From Paralithodes platypus (Eukaryota; Arthropoda; Malacostraca; Decapoda; Lithodidae): DNA of 64,000 bases. The notes beneath the pieces were generated by a model. It worked only from the letters and a program-made list of their open reading frames with translations. It made no database searches and had not been told where the DNA came from. Positions 21,718-32,886 of the stretch are shown piece by piece. Every line of letters starts with the position of its first letter. Position 1 is the stretch's first letter. The DNA lies in assembly GCA_032716605.1 (NCBI GenBank), contig CM064495.1, forward strand, positions 46,245,524 to 46,309,523, in the 5' to 3' direction. Both the position numbers and the translations under genes were made by a program.

Positions 21718-21790
21718 CCATCTAACCTAACCTGACCTGACCTTTACCTAACATATCCTAATCTAACCTGAACAAGCCTAAATAAAACTA
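21718..21790. repeat. Short telomere-like tract
   Basis: TCTAACCTAACCTGACCTGACC and similar. It resumes at 22130-22280 on the other side of the LINE relic, so the relic may have inserted into one tract. Confidence 0.65.
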
Positions 21791-21886
21791 GCTGCCTTGT
21801 CAAATCAGATGACACAATTTCAGCAGTCCTTAAACACACCTCTCTGACCACAATTAGCTTCCCGGTCTCATAACCTATCTATCTAT

Positions 21887-22137
21887 CTATTGCCTGACGC
21901 CATGATCCCCGAAGGGGTGGCCACGAACGAACCACCCCCAGCCTCTGTCCCCAGTCAGTCGACGCCCCTCCTCCCAACCAGCACCGCCTTCATTCATATA
22001 CTTCCTCACTCCATCCTTCCACCTCTCCTTCGGTCTACATCTCCCTCTCTGTCCTTCCCCCTCGCTCTCGTACACCCTCTTAGTCATTCTCTCGCTTCCC
22101 ATACGTTCCATATGGCCGAATCATCTCAAGTAACCTA
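21887..22137 (-). pseudogene. C-terminal remnant of a non-LTR retrotransposon polyprotein
   Basis: The minus strand reads LR(stop)FGHMERMGSERMTKRVY, then GRCRPKERWKDGVRKYMNE, then ARLTGDRGW-like text and FVRGHPFGDH. This matches the well-known LINE C-terminal signature LRWFGHVERM..R..K..Y....GRGRP..RW.D.V........DR..WR...RGHP. One stop replaces the expected Trp of LRWFGH, so it is dead. No RT domain lies upstream, so it is a 5'-truncated copy. It is unrelated to LINE-1w. I infer an RTE-like or similar family. Confidence 0.72.
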
Positions 22138-22282
22138 AGCTTGCCTATTCTATCTAAATAACAAAGCGTAACCTAACCTGACCTGGTCTGACTAAAACTA
22201 ACATGACTTGAACTGACATGACCTAATCTGACCTAACCTAAGCAATCAAATCAAACCTAATCTAGCAGTAACCTAACCTAAT
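22130..22282. repeat. Degenerate telomere-like tract
   Basis: TAACCTAACCTGACCTGG and TGACCTAATCTGACCTAACC words, continuous in character with 21718-21790. Confidence 0.7.
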
Positions 22283-22656
22283 AGGGGTTTTCCATTTTCA
22301 TAATTGTGGATATTACGTGTGAATCATATGATTCAGGGCTACAAATGAGGCACAGGTGCCTACCGAGATCATCCCAAATCCTTACCAGAGCCCATCGAGG
22401 CCATCCAAGATCAACAGTTAGAAAGAGTAAGGATTTTGAATCGCATTGGTAAATATTTAAATGGCCAAAATGGACCCCTTCCACTCGTTTATAACCTAAA
22501 ATTAGACATATAATTCTAACAATGTTTTTAAGAGTGAAAACCACTATTCAAAGTGACGGTAAGTCATTCTAGTGTACGCGAACAGACTTGTGAACGGAAA
22601 GACATACAACCATCACAGGCTCATAACTAGATGACGGACTTCTAGCACCGTTCAAC

Positions 22657-22660
<4 letters not shown>
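22283..22660. repeat. Dispersed repeat fragment sharing CCATCCAAGATCAACAG
   Basis: The segment around 22320-22450 resembles 8450-8570: an ATCATATGATTC-like start, then GAGGCCATCCAAGATCAACAG and GGATTTTGAATCGCATTGG. It belongs to an unclassified dispersed family. Confidence 0.45.

Positions 22661-22702
<42 letters not shown>
22661..22702. repeat. (CT)n microsatellite
   Basis: About 42 bp of pure CT dinucleotides. Confidence 0.95.
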
Positions 22703-22704
<2 letters not shown>

Positions 22705-23045
22705 CCACCATCACTTGCCCCGGCCTCATAGCCACTCGTCACCGCCCGGACTATGGCCAATACACCCCGCCGGTAACTACACCTGTTCGCCCGGGATTAC
22801 TGCAAACAAAGATACATACACACCCGCTCCATCCAGCACATTGTATCATATTTTTTTCCCCCCGACAACTAGAGTCTCGTAGCTTCTGGAATGATGTTCT
22901 ATAAATATGTTGTCACCTAAAATAATATAATTCCCTTTTCCAAATAATTATCAGAATAACGGTGTTGATCATAATTTACCTGAAATAGCGCTCGTGTGAA
23001 TCCACTTTTAACAGCACACTTGTTCTGTACCAGTGTCATTTGTTC

Positions 23046-23880
23046 GGGTTTCTGTCACTTCTGTCCTCCTTTCTCCTACCCCTCTCCACGCCCCTTGCCA
23101 TAGCCCCCCCCCCCCCCCCCCCACCCCCCACCACACTTCCAATGTCCCCAGATCCCCACCAAACCTTCCCTACTTCCCCATGGCATCTCTCCTTCTCTTC
23201 CACTCCACCTCTTGCCACATCACCCCTCCTCCTTCTTCCCCCTCTCGTCATGGCACTCCTCCTCGTCTTCCCCTCTATTCATGACGCACTCCTTCCTTCC
23301 TCCCTCCCTCCCTCTCTCCTCGTGACACCTCTTTCTCCTCCCTCTCTTCTCATGCATGACACACCCCTCCCCTCTCTTCTCATGACACACCCCTCCCCCG
23401 TCTTCTTATGACACACCCCTCCCCCCTCTTCTCATGAAACACCCCTCCTCCCTCTTCTCATGACACACCACTACTCCTTTTCATGACACACCACTACTCC
23501 TTTTCATGACACACCCCTCCTCCCTCTCGTCATGACACACTCCTCCTCCCTCTCGTCATGACACACCCCTCCTCCATCTTCTCATGACACACCCCTCCTC
23601 CCTCTTCTCATGACACACCCCTCCTCCCTCTCGTCATGACACACCCCTCCTTCCTCTTCTCATGACACACCCCTCCTCCCCCTCGTCATGACACACCCTC
23701 CTCCCTCCTCCCTCTTCCCTCTCCTCATGACACACCCCTCCTTCCTCTTTTCATGACACAGCCCCCCTCCCTCTTCTTATGACACATCCCTTCCTCTTCC
23801 CTCTACTTAGGATGCACTCCTTTCTACCCACTCCTCCTCATGACACCCCTTCTCCTCATTCCTACTCTCCTCCCCCCTCC
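23046..23880. repeat. 26 bp minisatellite (ACACACCCCTCCTCCCTCTTCTCATG-type)
   Basis: After a poly(C) at 23106-23122 and pyrimidine-rich DNA, about 20 tandem copies of CCCCTCCTCCCTCTTCTCAT plus GACACA run from about 23290 to 23860. Variants are TCGTCATG for TCTCATG and a short CCACTACTCCTTTTCATG form. The frames across it are artefacts. Confidence 0.93.
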
Positions 23881-25300
23881 CACTCGGCCCCTAACCACTG
23901 CTTTACCCCTTTCCCATACACAGACCAAACCCCACCACACCAACACCACCATAGTCCGTCCTCCGTAGTTGCGGTGCGAGTGATATGGGGGGTGTATTTT
24001 TCAGCATGATTGTCCCCGCATATAAAGGCACCCATGTTCACATTTCCATGCATATCGACACAGTTTTTTTTTTTTGTTTTTTTTTTTACCCCGGAGCATG
24101 GCAATAAAGGTCCATTTCAGAAGACGGGTGGGATGGACAGGATGAGGCCACTGTACTGATGTTGGTTTGGTTGGTGGGAGGGGCCGGGAGGCATGCAGGT
24201 AATCCACGTTGACTACTACTATTGTTGTGTATAGCGAGCCCCCATATCACCGCTGACGACGACCATCTCCCCGGGACATTATTTTATTACCGCGGCGCCC
24301 GGGATTGATACTCCGGGTGTGTGCTTACTGTTTTCATTGGCCCCCTGCTGTCATGCCCACTGATGACTGTGTGAGTGGAGAGTGATGTATAGAATGACTG
24401 ACGGATAGAAACAATAAAATCCCTAATCATAACTAATCACAGTGAAGTGATATTTAGAATGACCAAGGGACTGGGGTTCTCAAAAAGGGGCTCGAGTCCT
24501 GACGCTATTCTTGACTTACAGTGTGCTGGCTTAATATTCCAGAAGGGTTGATAGCCTCTGAAGTCCTATTTTAACTAACTAACTAACTAGAATGACTAAC
24601 AAGTGGAGACAAAAGAGGCATTGGTCATAACTCCTCACCACAAACATTCTATGGGTCTTTTGGCATGAATACATGCATTACCTGATGGCGGCACTCCATT
24701 CGTCACGGTCAATAATATTGTTATATTCATACACCAGTTTGAAATGCATACGGATATGTAATTAAAAATACATATTCATAAAAATTATGAGAATATGATA
24801 TCTGATGGTGTAAGTCTCATAATACATTAACATTATAAACGCTATCAAAATAAATCATTCACTTTAATGAACGAAAATGTGAAGATATATGGTTGCATTT
24901 AGATAACTGAGTGGCAACCAGATCTTTTTCATAAATTAGCCCCACACTTTTTCTATTTTATTTTGGTTTGAACGATTTTTCTACGCTGACAAAAGACATC
25001 TAGAAATCAAAGGGATGACATTTATCTGAACCATTCCTTCAACTCCCTCAAGGCCTCCTTAAGCTTAATAAAATCGACTAATAATAGCAAAAATATATAG
25101 AAAGACTGAAATGGTTAATACCCACTTCCTAGATCACAGACGTAGGATTGGCAACACCCTTCTCAAATGTATAGGAATATGACAATAACACAGAGATGCA
25201 AGAACACAATATATAATCCGGTATCAGCTAACTTGGCAACAATTCTGATCTATAGCTGCTTTATATCTCAGAAAGGGCTATAGCAAACAGGCTGAAATTT
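23881..25300. other. Intergenic, nothing recognised
   Basis: Mixed GC- then AT-rich DNA with T-runs at 24065-24088 and (AACT)n at 24578. No supportable gene. Confidence 0.45.
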
Positions 25301-25304
25301 AAAT

Positions 25305-25414
25305 AATCTTGACCTCAATCCTTTGTAACTCAAAAAAAGCTAGAAAAAATAGGCTGTAACATTCCAAACTTATTCCCTGGCTGCCTCTTCCTAAATAGTA
25401 GAAATATTGACTGT

Positions 25415-25470
<56 letters not shown>

Positions 25471-25525
25471 TAGGTAAGACTCAAAATGTCTGGCCTACCT
25501 ATAATGAACAGGGTATAATGGGCTT
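25305..25525. mobile_element. MITE-E copy interrupted by a 49 bp poly(T)
   Basis: CCTTTGTAACTCAAAA, GGCTGTAACATTCCA, TTCCCTGGCTGCC and AAATAGTAGAAATATTGA match 39515-39707 in order, and TGGCCTACCTATAATGAA matches the terminal repeat of 14777-14993. The stretch that should read like GATTCTCTAGTCGTTTG is replaced by 49 consecutive T at 25419-25467. Confidence 0.78.
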
Positions 25526-26285
25526 AGATAGTGGGGGTCGGGATCAGAGGGAGTAACTCATCCTCCAATCAACAAACATCACCGTACATCATGACACCAC
25601 ACCACGAATCACACTAATGCCATTATCAATCGAGCAAGTATATTTTAATGGGTCTTAGTCATGCGCATTATGTGTACATGAAAGTCTACAATTTGACCCA
25701 ACAGTGTTTAACTTTATCAAGAGTAGATGTAGTCGGTGGAGGTTAGGGGTCTAAATCGACCACTAAGTGTGGTTCATAATTATCTCCTATGATCTTTCCC
25801 GGCCCGTATCTATACCCATGAGCTCTCTAGCTGGAAACCTGCCACCAAATATAACAAATAACAGACAAGAGAGAATTGCTATATTTACTGTATTATGATA
25901 CACAATGCAAAGAGGCATATACATTTGCATATAATATTGCTTTTCACTGATCTATTAAACAAGCTAGGCAACATTTACGCTCTTCAGGAGGAAGCGGTCA
26001 GTCGCTGGAGCCTCCTCCTCCTCCTCCTCCTCCTGACACCAGCACCATTAACACAGCCATTACCAGGAGGGCGCGCGAGAGAGAGAGAGAGCCAGCAATG
26101 AAAATAAGGTCCGTTCAAGCCGTGGATCATCGGTGGCACCCGGAGAACGTCTATATCCCCCGAGCAATAACACCGCAGGAGCAGCCCGTTTGTCACGCCC
26201 TAGCGCTGGGAACTATAGGGCGCCCTTAGCATACCGGGGCCGGGACATTCTATGTTCACCCTATTTTGACCGAGTGGTCTTTTTG
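25526..26285. other. Intergenic, nothing recognised
   Basis: Non-repetitive, with (CTC)n at 26013-26034 and (GA)n at 26077-26091. No gene supported. Confidence 0.4.
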
Positions 26286-26530
26286 GAATTTGGCGATTAT
26301 AGCACATATCACCCCATTAGATTGGCGATTATAGGACGCTTCATCCTATTGAGGAGTCGGGTTTTCCCTGGGCGAGCAATAGCTAGCCTACAAGTTGGGG
26401 ACAAATATTGTTTGGCCGGGATATTTGTCCACCTAAAAAATGTATACATTCACTTTTGTTAAGATTGAAGGGGATCTGGGGAGGCAGCTATTAGCTTAGG
26501 GGGTTAACTAAATAATTGCTCGAAAATGGA
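26286..26530 (-). mobile_element. MITE-A copy 6 (diverged)
   Basis: TTTGGCGATTATAG.., CCCATTAGATTGGCG, CCTGGGCGAGCAATAGCTAG, GGCCGGGATATTTGTCCACC and GAAGGGGATCTGGGGAGG are recognisable minus-strand MITE-A landmarks with many substitutions. The ends are lost. Confidence 0.72.
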
Positions 26531-27427
26531 ACCATCAATAATAATTAAGCAAAATCACCATAATACATTTCAAAACGTGATTCCAGCTGCGTTAGCGCAT
26601 TTTGTGGTTACGGCAAGAACACATCTCATTTAATGTACTCCCTACATACTACCAGTGGCGGTCCGATCTGAGCATTGAAATAATCCTATTTTACTAGTGA
26701 CATTAAATATCCATCTAACTAATGCTCCTCATAACATCAGTATTAACTATCAATACTACCAGTATTAAATGTTAAACAATAAATAAAAGTAATCAATTTC
26801 AATAATGGTTTATAAGGACACTATGATTCCTTGGGAGTCACATCAACTTAATCAAATTACAATCCTATCCCGATCCTATCCCACATATCATGCTGCCCGT
26901 GAACAACAGCATGAGGATCTCCCAATGATCTAAGCTGATTCGAACTGAAAACAAAACAACGGATCATAGAAGGCATTAAAGTAACCCAGTTTTGACACTG
27001 CTTTGCTAGTGATAAAGTTTTACTGAGAACTAATATACTAACCATAGAGGGCATTCAAATGTTGAGTATTCACAATGGCTTATAGGCCTAATTGATACTG
27101 CCAACTGAAAACTAACCTATCATTAAGGTTATTATAATAATCCATATTTCACAGTGGCTTATATATCATAAAAGTGTGCAATATACAATCAGCTGTCCAA
27201 TCTCCATTTAGCAAGGGGACTTCCATGCAACTGTGAACGAGAGATTACACCCCATCCAGCTTCCCCCTAAGAAATATCCTTGTAATATCCAGGTGGTAAC
27301 TAACTCGGCTCCACTATGGCAGGCGATGAACAAAACAATACATTGGCGAACTGGAAATTACGGAGCGGACTTGACTGGTTTACGGACACCATTAAAAGGA
27401 TGCGATTCAACAGTCTAGCTCCCCCCA
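26531..27427. other. Intergenic, nothing recognised
   Basis: AT-rich and non-repetitive. Several frames of 60-110 codons occur but have no recognisable features. Confidence 0.4.
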
Positions 27428-27428
27428 C

Positions 27429-27463
<35 letters not shown>
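27428..27463. repeat. (CA)n microsatellite
   Basis: About 34 bp of CA dinucleotides. Confidence 0.95.
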
Positions 27464-27466
<3 letters not shown>

Positions 27467-27484
27467 GTTGCCGACCGGGGCTTT

Positions 27485-28255
27485 CAAAGTAGAGTGGGGT
27501 GAGTGACGGTCCGAGGGTGGGGTGATGGGTGATGGTGGGGGTGGTGGAATGATAAGAGTGGTGGGATAGTTTGGTGGTGTGATGGTTCGATGGTGGGGTG
27601 GTGAAGTGATGAGTGGTGGAGTCATACAAGTACAAAGGAAATCAAGCAACACCAGGCCTAGTGACTCCTCTAGGCTGCTTGTCCTCCAAAACATTGAGGA
27701 TCAAGTGTCCAAACAGTGGTTTAGAGTTGGAAAGGGAACTACTGCCCTGGAACACCCCAAGTGATGGGGTGGTGGATTAGCAGGGTAGTGGAATGTTAGA
27801 CGTGGTGAAGTGGATGGTGGGGTGGTGAAGTGGTGGGGTAGTGGATTAACAGAATAGTGGATTGCTAGCAGTGGTAACGTGGGTGATGGGGTGGTGAAGT
27901 GATGGGGCGGTGGATTCATAGGGGCAGTGAGTTAGTTTGGTGATGGGGTAATTATATGTTGGGCTAGTGTTATGGTAAGTTGATGGGTGATGGTGGAATG
28001 ATAGGAGTGGTGATATAGTTTAGAGACACGGTGGTTCGATGGTGGTGTGTTAGTTGGCTGGTGTTATGGTGTGGGGTGGTACTGGAGTAGTGGGAGAGTG
28101 GTGTGGTGGGATGGACTGGAGTTATGCTGGTTTGACTGAGAGGTGACGAGGTACGGTAGTGACATAATGGGGCGGTTTGGTATTGAGGTGCTGGACTGGT
28201 GAGGTATTGGGTAGGTTGGTGGTGATGCGTTAGAAAGGGCTGATGGTTTAGCATA
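27485..28255. repeat. GTGATGGGGTGGTGGA-type degenerate minisatellite
   Basis: Loosely tandem GGTGGTGAAGTGATGGGG, GATGGTGGGGTGGTG and GGATTAGCAGGGTAGTGG words over about 750 bp. LINE-1w 3' sequence sits in the middle of it. Frames across it are composition artefacts. Confidence 0.8.
27629..27757 (-). mobile_element. LINE-1w 3'-end fragment (copy 3)
   Basis: About 130 bp identical in layout to the 3' UTRs at 1438-1608 and 44141-44343. It includes GTACAAAGGAAATCAAGCAA, GCTTGTCCTCCAAAACATTG and AAACAGTGGTTTAGAGT on the plus strand. It is a severely 5'-truncated insertion inside the GTGATGGGG minisatellite. Confidence 0.92.
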
Positions 28256-28523
28256 TTAGTTTTGAGGTTTTAACTTTCGTTTCGTTAGTTTGACGATTTT
28301 GAGACCTTTCGCCTCATTGTTGTGTCAATATTAAGACTTTCGTGCACTTTAGGTGTAGATTTTTACCTGGCGAGCGAAAGCGAGCCTCTAATTTTAGAAG
28401 GAACCGGTCTTGAAAGGGGGGAGGGGGGGGGGGGGGGGTTCTAAGCATGATGGAGGTCTACTGAGGAAACTAAAAAATAATTGAATACATAAATATATCG
28501 ACCAAAAACCAAGCACTAACCCC
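28256..28523 (-). mobile_element. MITE-A copy 7
   Basis: TTCGTTAGTTTGACGATTTT, CCTGGCGAGCGAAAGCGAGC and GAAGGAACCGGTCTTGAAAG are followed by a poly(G) expansion (28416-28438). The right end AAGCACTAACCCC abuts TTAA (28524-28527). The left terminus is lost. Confidence 0.85.
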
Positions 28524-28738
28524 TTAAATGCTAGATAGACGAGCTGGTGGAATGCTGGTGTGGAAGCGGTGACGGTGGTGGTGGGGGAGGTTGGTGATCC
28601 CCCCCCCTCCCCCCCACCTGTTGCACTTCACCCAAACCTCTACTTTACCCTTTCAATACACTTGCTTGTTCTCCACCTAAATCCTAACAAAAATCAGCTT
28701 TGTAAATGTCACTTCTGAATAAAAAGGTTATATTCTGT
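28524..28738. other. Short intergenic stretch
   Basis: GTGGTGG and CCCCCC runs, then AT-rich DNA. Nothing recognised. Confidence 0.35.
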
Positions 28739-28966
28739 CAATTGATCACTTGCAAGTTTGAGGCTATAAGGAAGTTGGAGCTATAGATATAATTAGTTAA
28801 CATCTTTACCAGCTAAACTATGGCTGTAGTACATTTATATACAAACAAGATCAAATTCATTATACTTTCTATCCATCAAAAACCTACATTATCATTGCAT
28901 TTTGTTTATTATAAATGTTTACTGTCCCAACTTTCTTATAGCCCGAAACTCGCAAGTGGTCAATTG
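28739..28966. mobile_element. MITE-C copy 2 (228 bp)
   Basis: CAATTGATCACTTGCAAG..CTATAAGGAAGTTGGAG at the left and CCAACTTTCTTATAGC..AAACTCGCAAGTGGTCAATTG at the right form the same long inverted repeats as 16455-16684. The interiors share TTTATCC/CTATCC-CATCAAAAACCTACA. Confidence 0.88.
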
Positions 28967-29012
28967 CTCCATGTACATACACATCATTATCCCTATTAAC
29001 AGCTGCTATAGG

Positions 29013-29300
29013 GGCAATCTCTAGTTATATTTAAAGCTCGTAATTCCTCCTATAACACCCATCTACAGCTCTTTTTTAACAGCTGGCTATCCCTCCTTTT
29101 AGGGCTCATACATGTATGTATGTATGTATGCATGTATATACTCAGGCCCAATCCCCACTTTGGGGGTTTTGGGCATGAGTATATACTGTACATACATACA
29201 TGTATGAGCCCTAAAAGGAGGGATAGCCAGCTGTAAAAAAAGAGCTATAGATGGGTGTTATAGGAGGAATTACGAGCTTTAAATATAACTATAGATTGCC
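29013..29300. repeat. Snapback inverted repeat, about 110-120 bp arms
   Basis: The text from GGCAATCTCTAGTTATAT onward is mirrored almost perfectly by the text ending ATATAACTATAGATTGCC. The arms include CGTAATTCCTCCTATAACAC, CAGCTGGCTATCCCTCC and GGGCTCATACATGTATGTAT with their inverse complements. The middle (29137-29180) holds the TATG-associated CAGGCCCAATCCCC sequence. The structure could be a foldback element or an inverted duplication around a TATG repeat. Confidence 0.93.
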
Positions 29301-29541
29301 AGCCCATTCCTTTTAATGTCATGACAATCCGTTCATTACCTGAATTATTAAGTATTGCTATTACATATCGTCCTTATTAATCTTCTGTTATTAGCATTTC
29401 CCAAATCACTATTCCTCTCCTGCACTCTTTTCTAGTACTTAGTTGCCCTCAGTTTTCAGCTTAATGCCCCATCTGATCACATACCCTTCATATCCAAGTT
29501 TCTGGTATCCCCATCTTAGTATATCACCCCCTACCTGGAGC
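29301..29541. other. Intergenic, nothing recognised
   Basis: T/C-rich plus strand with no gene. Confidence 0.35.
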
Positions 29542-29690
29542 CTCTTTATTTTCAACTGACGGTAAATTCAATCCCTCAGCAGCTGATTATTCCATATCCA
29601 TTGGGAAAATATGAAACTACTACTAAGTCTCTGTATCATATTAATGCCAATTTATCATAATTAGCAACACATTTCGCTAAACAATAATCA
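29542..29690. mobile_element. MITE-D copy, 3' part lost
   Basis: TCTTTATTTTCAACTGACGG, TAAATTCAATCCCTCAGCAG, AAATATGAAACTACTACT and GTCTCTGTATCATATTAATG match MITE-D at 36972-37191. A further diverged relative may lie at 30060-30240. Confidence 0.72.
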
Positions 29691-30690
29691 TAATGGCCAA
29701 TAATCAATATGAGAACATGCTAATTAACAGTCAGCAGAACATAAGCAGACACTACTCACTCTCATTCGTTTACACCTTACTACAATGCACTACCACATGT
29801 CTGAATTTTGTGATATCAGCCACCTATATATCCAGAGACGTTAGTCTCTTTCTAATTGTATGTCATTCATGTATAGCTTTCTGTTCTGTTCTTCAAAACT
29901 TAAGCCCTAAACTGTCATAATATCTACAATATTTTCCTTCCCAGTCACATTTATTTCATATCTGTCTCCTATTCCAAATATATATAAATATATATAGTGA
30001 CATTTTGGACACTATCAGGCGGGTTGGTTGGTTCCTCCAATTATCGCCTGGCACGGTGTTTTGCCTCCTGATGGAAAAGTTTAGTCCCTTAGCAGCCAAT
30101 TTCTCGATCATAAATGGAAATATAAAACATAATGTTAATGCTTAGTTACGAAACTAACATATTTGGTTATCACTTTGTAAGAGTTGATCATAATTAAAGA
30201 TGGGGACAAGACAATTTCCCGCCAGGTAAGGAAAAACAGAATATACGTTACCGACTACTGTATGCATAGAGAGATATGTGGATGGTTGAATAATACTATA
30301 TGATTGGACACACAAAATATTCTGTCCCTCTTCCAAATTACCTATACCCCTTTCCTCAAACCATTTATTTCATTTACCCTCAAGGTTATATCCTTCATCC
30401 CTCCTTCAATAATCTGTAATATTCCTTAACCCCTTTTACCCTCCCCAATCTACATAACGTTTCTTCCTTAATAGATTTCATCCTTTCCTTCCCCAAACCA
30501 CTCCGCTGCCCACTTGTTGAATAACTTTCTTGTCTTCATTTGTTTTCTAGATCCACTTTATATGTTCTTCTTTATAACTTTGTGTTCCCTTCGTCCGTGT
30601 TTGTATAGTATTCTGACTAACACAAGCCAAATTAATTAAGATTGAGACGGGTTTCTCGTAGCTTGAGCCATCTCTAATCCTCAGAGATCA
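29691..30690. other. Intergenic, possible MITE-D relic at 30060-30240
   Basis: CCTTAGCAGCCAATTTCTCGATCATAAATGG near 30090 echoes MITE-D, and GAAAAACAGAATAT near 30231 echoes its right end, but the match is weak. The remainder is unremarkable. Confidence 0.35.
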
Positions 30691-30699
30691 GTGTCGGTA

Positions 30700-31935
30700 A
30701 AACTATTAGTATACTCTCCTCCTTTCTCCATCTTCCCTTTCCTTATATCCCCTCACCCTAGGCTCTCCAAACAAACTCACCTCGCCTCTACTTCAAGCCT
30801 TGAATGTCTTCGTTCGCTAAGCTACTTTCTTCACTCCTCTCTCAATTTACATCACCTCTCCTTCTCATCTGCCTAATCCTCTCCTTTGACCTTCCAACCT
30901 CACCTCTGCTTCATACTTATTTTTTACCCTCTTTCTTCAAGCTACTTTATTCATACTCTCTTATTCGACTCCCCCCTCATCCACCCTCCAACCACCCCTC
31001 ACCTCCCCGTTCTTATTCGACTCCCCCCTCATCCACCCTCCAACCACCCCTCACCTCCCCGTTCTTCAACTTTGTGCTATCCTCTTTCTTCACCCCTCCC
31101 TCAATCAACTCCTGACTCATCCTTCCTCTCACCCCTACCCTACCACCTTCCCATCCCACCCCTGTCTCCCCTCACCTCTCCCCTCGTTCTGGTTAACAAG
31201 TAAGAACGGGTTTCAGAGGGGATATTTAGCAATAGTGACCCGGAGCCGTAAACATTTAACCGTAAACATTCCCATCTCCTCCAAGCTGCCTTCCAGTCTT
31301 ACTATAAAACTACCCTGTGTATCCCTCATCAATAAAATTCCCCTCATCCTCCCCATCCGCCACCGTCAACCTCCCTTCGACCTTCCAACTTCCCCTCACA
31401 TCACCTCTTCTACCTATTTCTCCAAGCTACTATCTTCACCCGTCACTCAAACTACTTACCCCCTCATCCACCCTCACCCCACCCTCCAACCACCCCTCAC
31501 CTCACCATTCTTCACCTTCTGTTTATCCTCTTTCGTCAAGCTACAGTACTTGCTTCACCCCTCACTCAAACTACTTATCCCATCATCCACCCTCACCCCT
31601 CCCATACCACACCCCTCTAAACCTCCCCCCCCCCCCCCCTCCCTCCCCACATTTCTCCCCTCGTTCTCTATCCTCTTTCAAGCTACAGTACAGTACTTGC
31701 TTCACCCCTCACTCAAACTACTTATTCCCTCCTCTACCTACCCCTCTCATACCACACCACTCCAACCTCCCCACACCTCTCCCCTCGTTCGCTATCCTTT
31801 GTCTTCAAGCTACAGTACTTGCTTCGCCCCTCACTCAGACTACTTACCCCCTCCTCTACCTACCCCCTAGTACCACCACACCCCTCCCCTCCCCTCCCCA
31901 CACCTATTCCCTCGTTCTGGTTAACAAGTGAGAAT
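30700..31935. repeat. C-rich tandem blocks (about 57 bp and larger units)
   Basis: A block with CTCATCCACCCTCCAACCAC is repeated at 30970 and 31027 (57 bp apart). Blocks with AAGCTACAGTACTTGCTTC and CCCTCACTCAAACTACTTA recur at about 31540, 31680 and 31807. A 3' block with TTCTGGTTAACAAGT, GGGTTTCAGAGGGGATATTT appears at 31185 and 31917, which marks a duplication of about 730 bp. Pro/Ser/Leu-rich frames of up to 211 codons are by-products. Confidence 0.85.
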
Positions 31936-32146
31936 GGGTTTCAGAGGGGATATTTAGCGATAGTAACCCCGCGCCCACCGGATTTTGTTTATCTGTTAAT
32001 CAGTCCGCGACTTATAATGGCCTCGTAAAGTTGAGGCGGGTTCGTCCGACAGCCTGGTCCAAAATGCAAAGCAAATGTCATAAAAGAGGCCTAATACTCC
32101 AATCCATTTCGGCGGCAATAGAGCGAGTGAGGGTATTGGTGTATCG

Positions 32147-32147
<1 letters not shown>
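31936..32147. other. Short non-repetitive stretch
   Basis: No recognised feature. Confidence 0.3.

Positions 32148-32240
<93 letters not shown>
32148..32240. repeat. (GT)n microsatellite, about 93 bp
   Basis: Pure GT dinucleotides, with a short GTGTGT continuation to 32270. Confidence 0.98.
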
Positions 32241-32241
<1 letters not shown>

Positions 32242-32882
32242 GCATTGTGCTGTGTGTGTATGTGCGTGTCGTGTTGAGGGTATTGGTGCAGTGATGTGTG
32301 TATGCATGTTAAAGAGAAAAATAGAGAGAGGGGGGGGGAACCCTGACAATTGTCGATATTATGACCGTGTCAATATAAGCCGCTAGACTATATATGCACA
32401 CATTTTGGACATCCCATATAACTCGACATAGCAATAGGAGTGGCGTAACATATAATCATCACCCAAACACCTGTATATACACCTCACGTCAATATCCATC
32501 TCCCCCCCCCCCCCACCCACCCACTTAACCACACACACACACACATCTTTCCCCAAATACAATGGACACGACATTATTTGCATACAAAACTCTAAGCCAG
32601 GTGATCAAATATATTACGGTAATAATCGAATGTATTAAATTTCGCGTCATTCTGCTTCACTGGTTCGTAAATAATGTCTTGTAAAGCTTTGGGGGATCAT
32701 TGATCCACCCCCTGCATTGGATAAATACAAGCATCACCAAAATATAACCAATACGCACGGTTCGTATACAATGCATATACTGTACACAGGAAAGTATGTA
32801 CAATGCATGTTATTCTGTGCTAAGTTTTGGAAATAATGTAATGTAATAGTATTTAGGAAATGAAGAACTCCATCCTCTAGGC
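32241..32882. other. Intergenic, nothing recognised
   Basis: Poly(C) and (CA) runs at 32502-32545; otherwise featureless. Confidence 0.4.
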
Positions 32883-32886
32883 TTAA

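Noticed and set aside
23400..23860. CRISPR-like regularity of TCATGACACACCCCTCC
   Set aside because: A simple 26 bp minisatellite without spacers.
30804..31931. Pro/Ser/Leu-rich frames of up to 211 codons
   Set aside because: Overlapping frames in all three phases of a C-rich tandem block; composition artefact.
32031..32386. Cys-Val and His-Thr repeat peptides
   Set aside because: Direct translations of the (GT)n microsatellite at 32148-32240.
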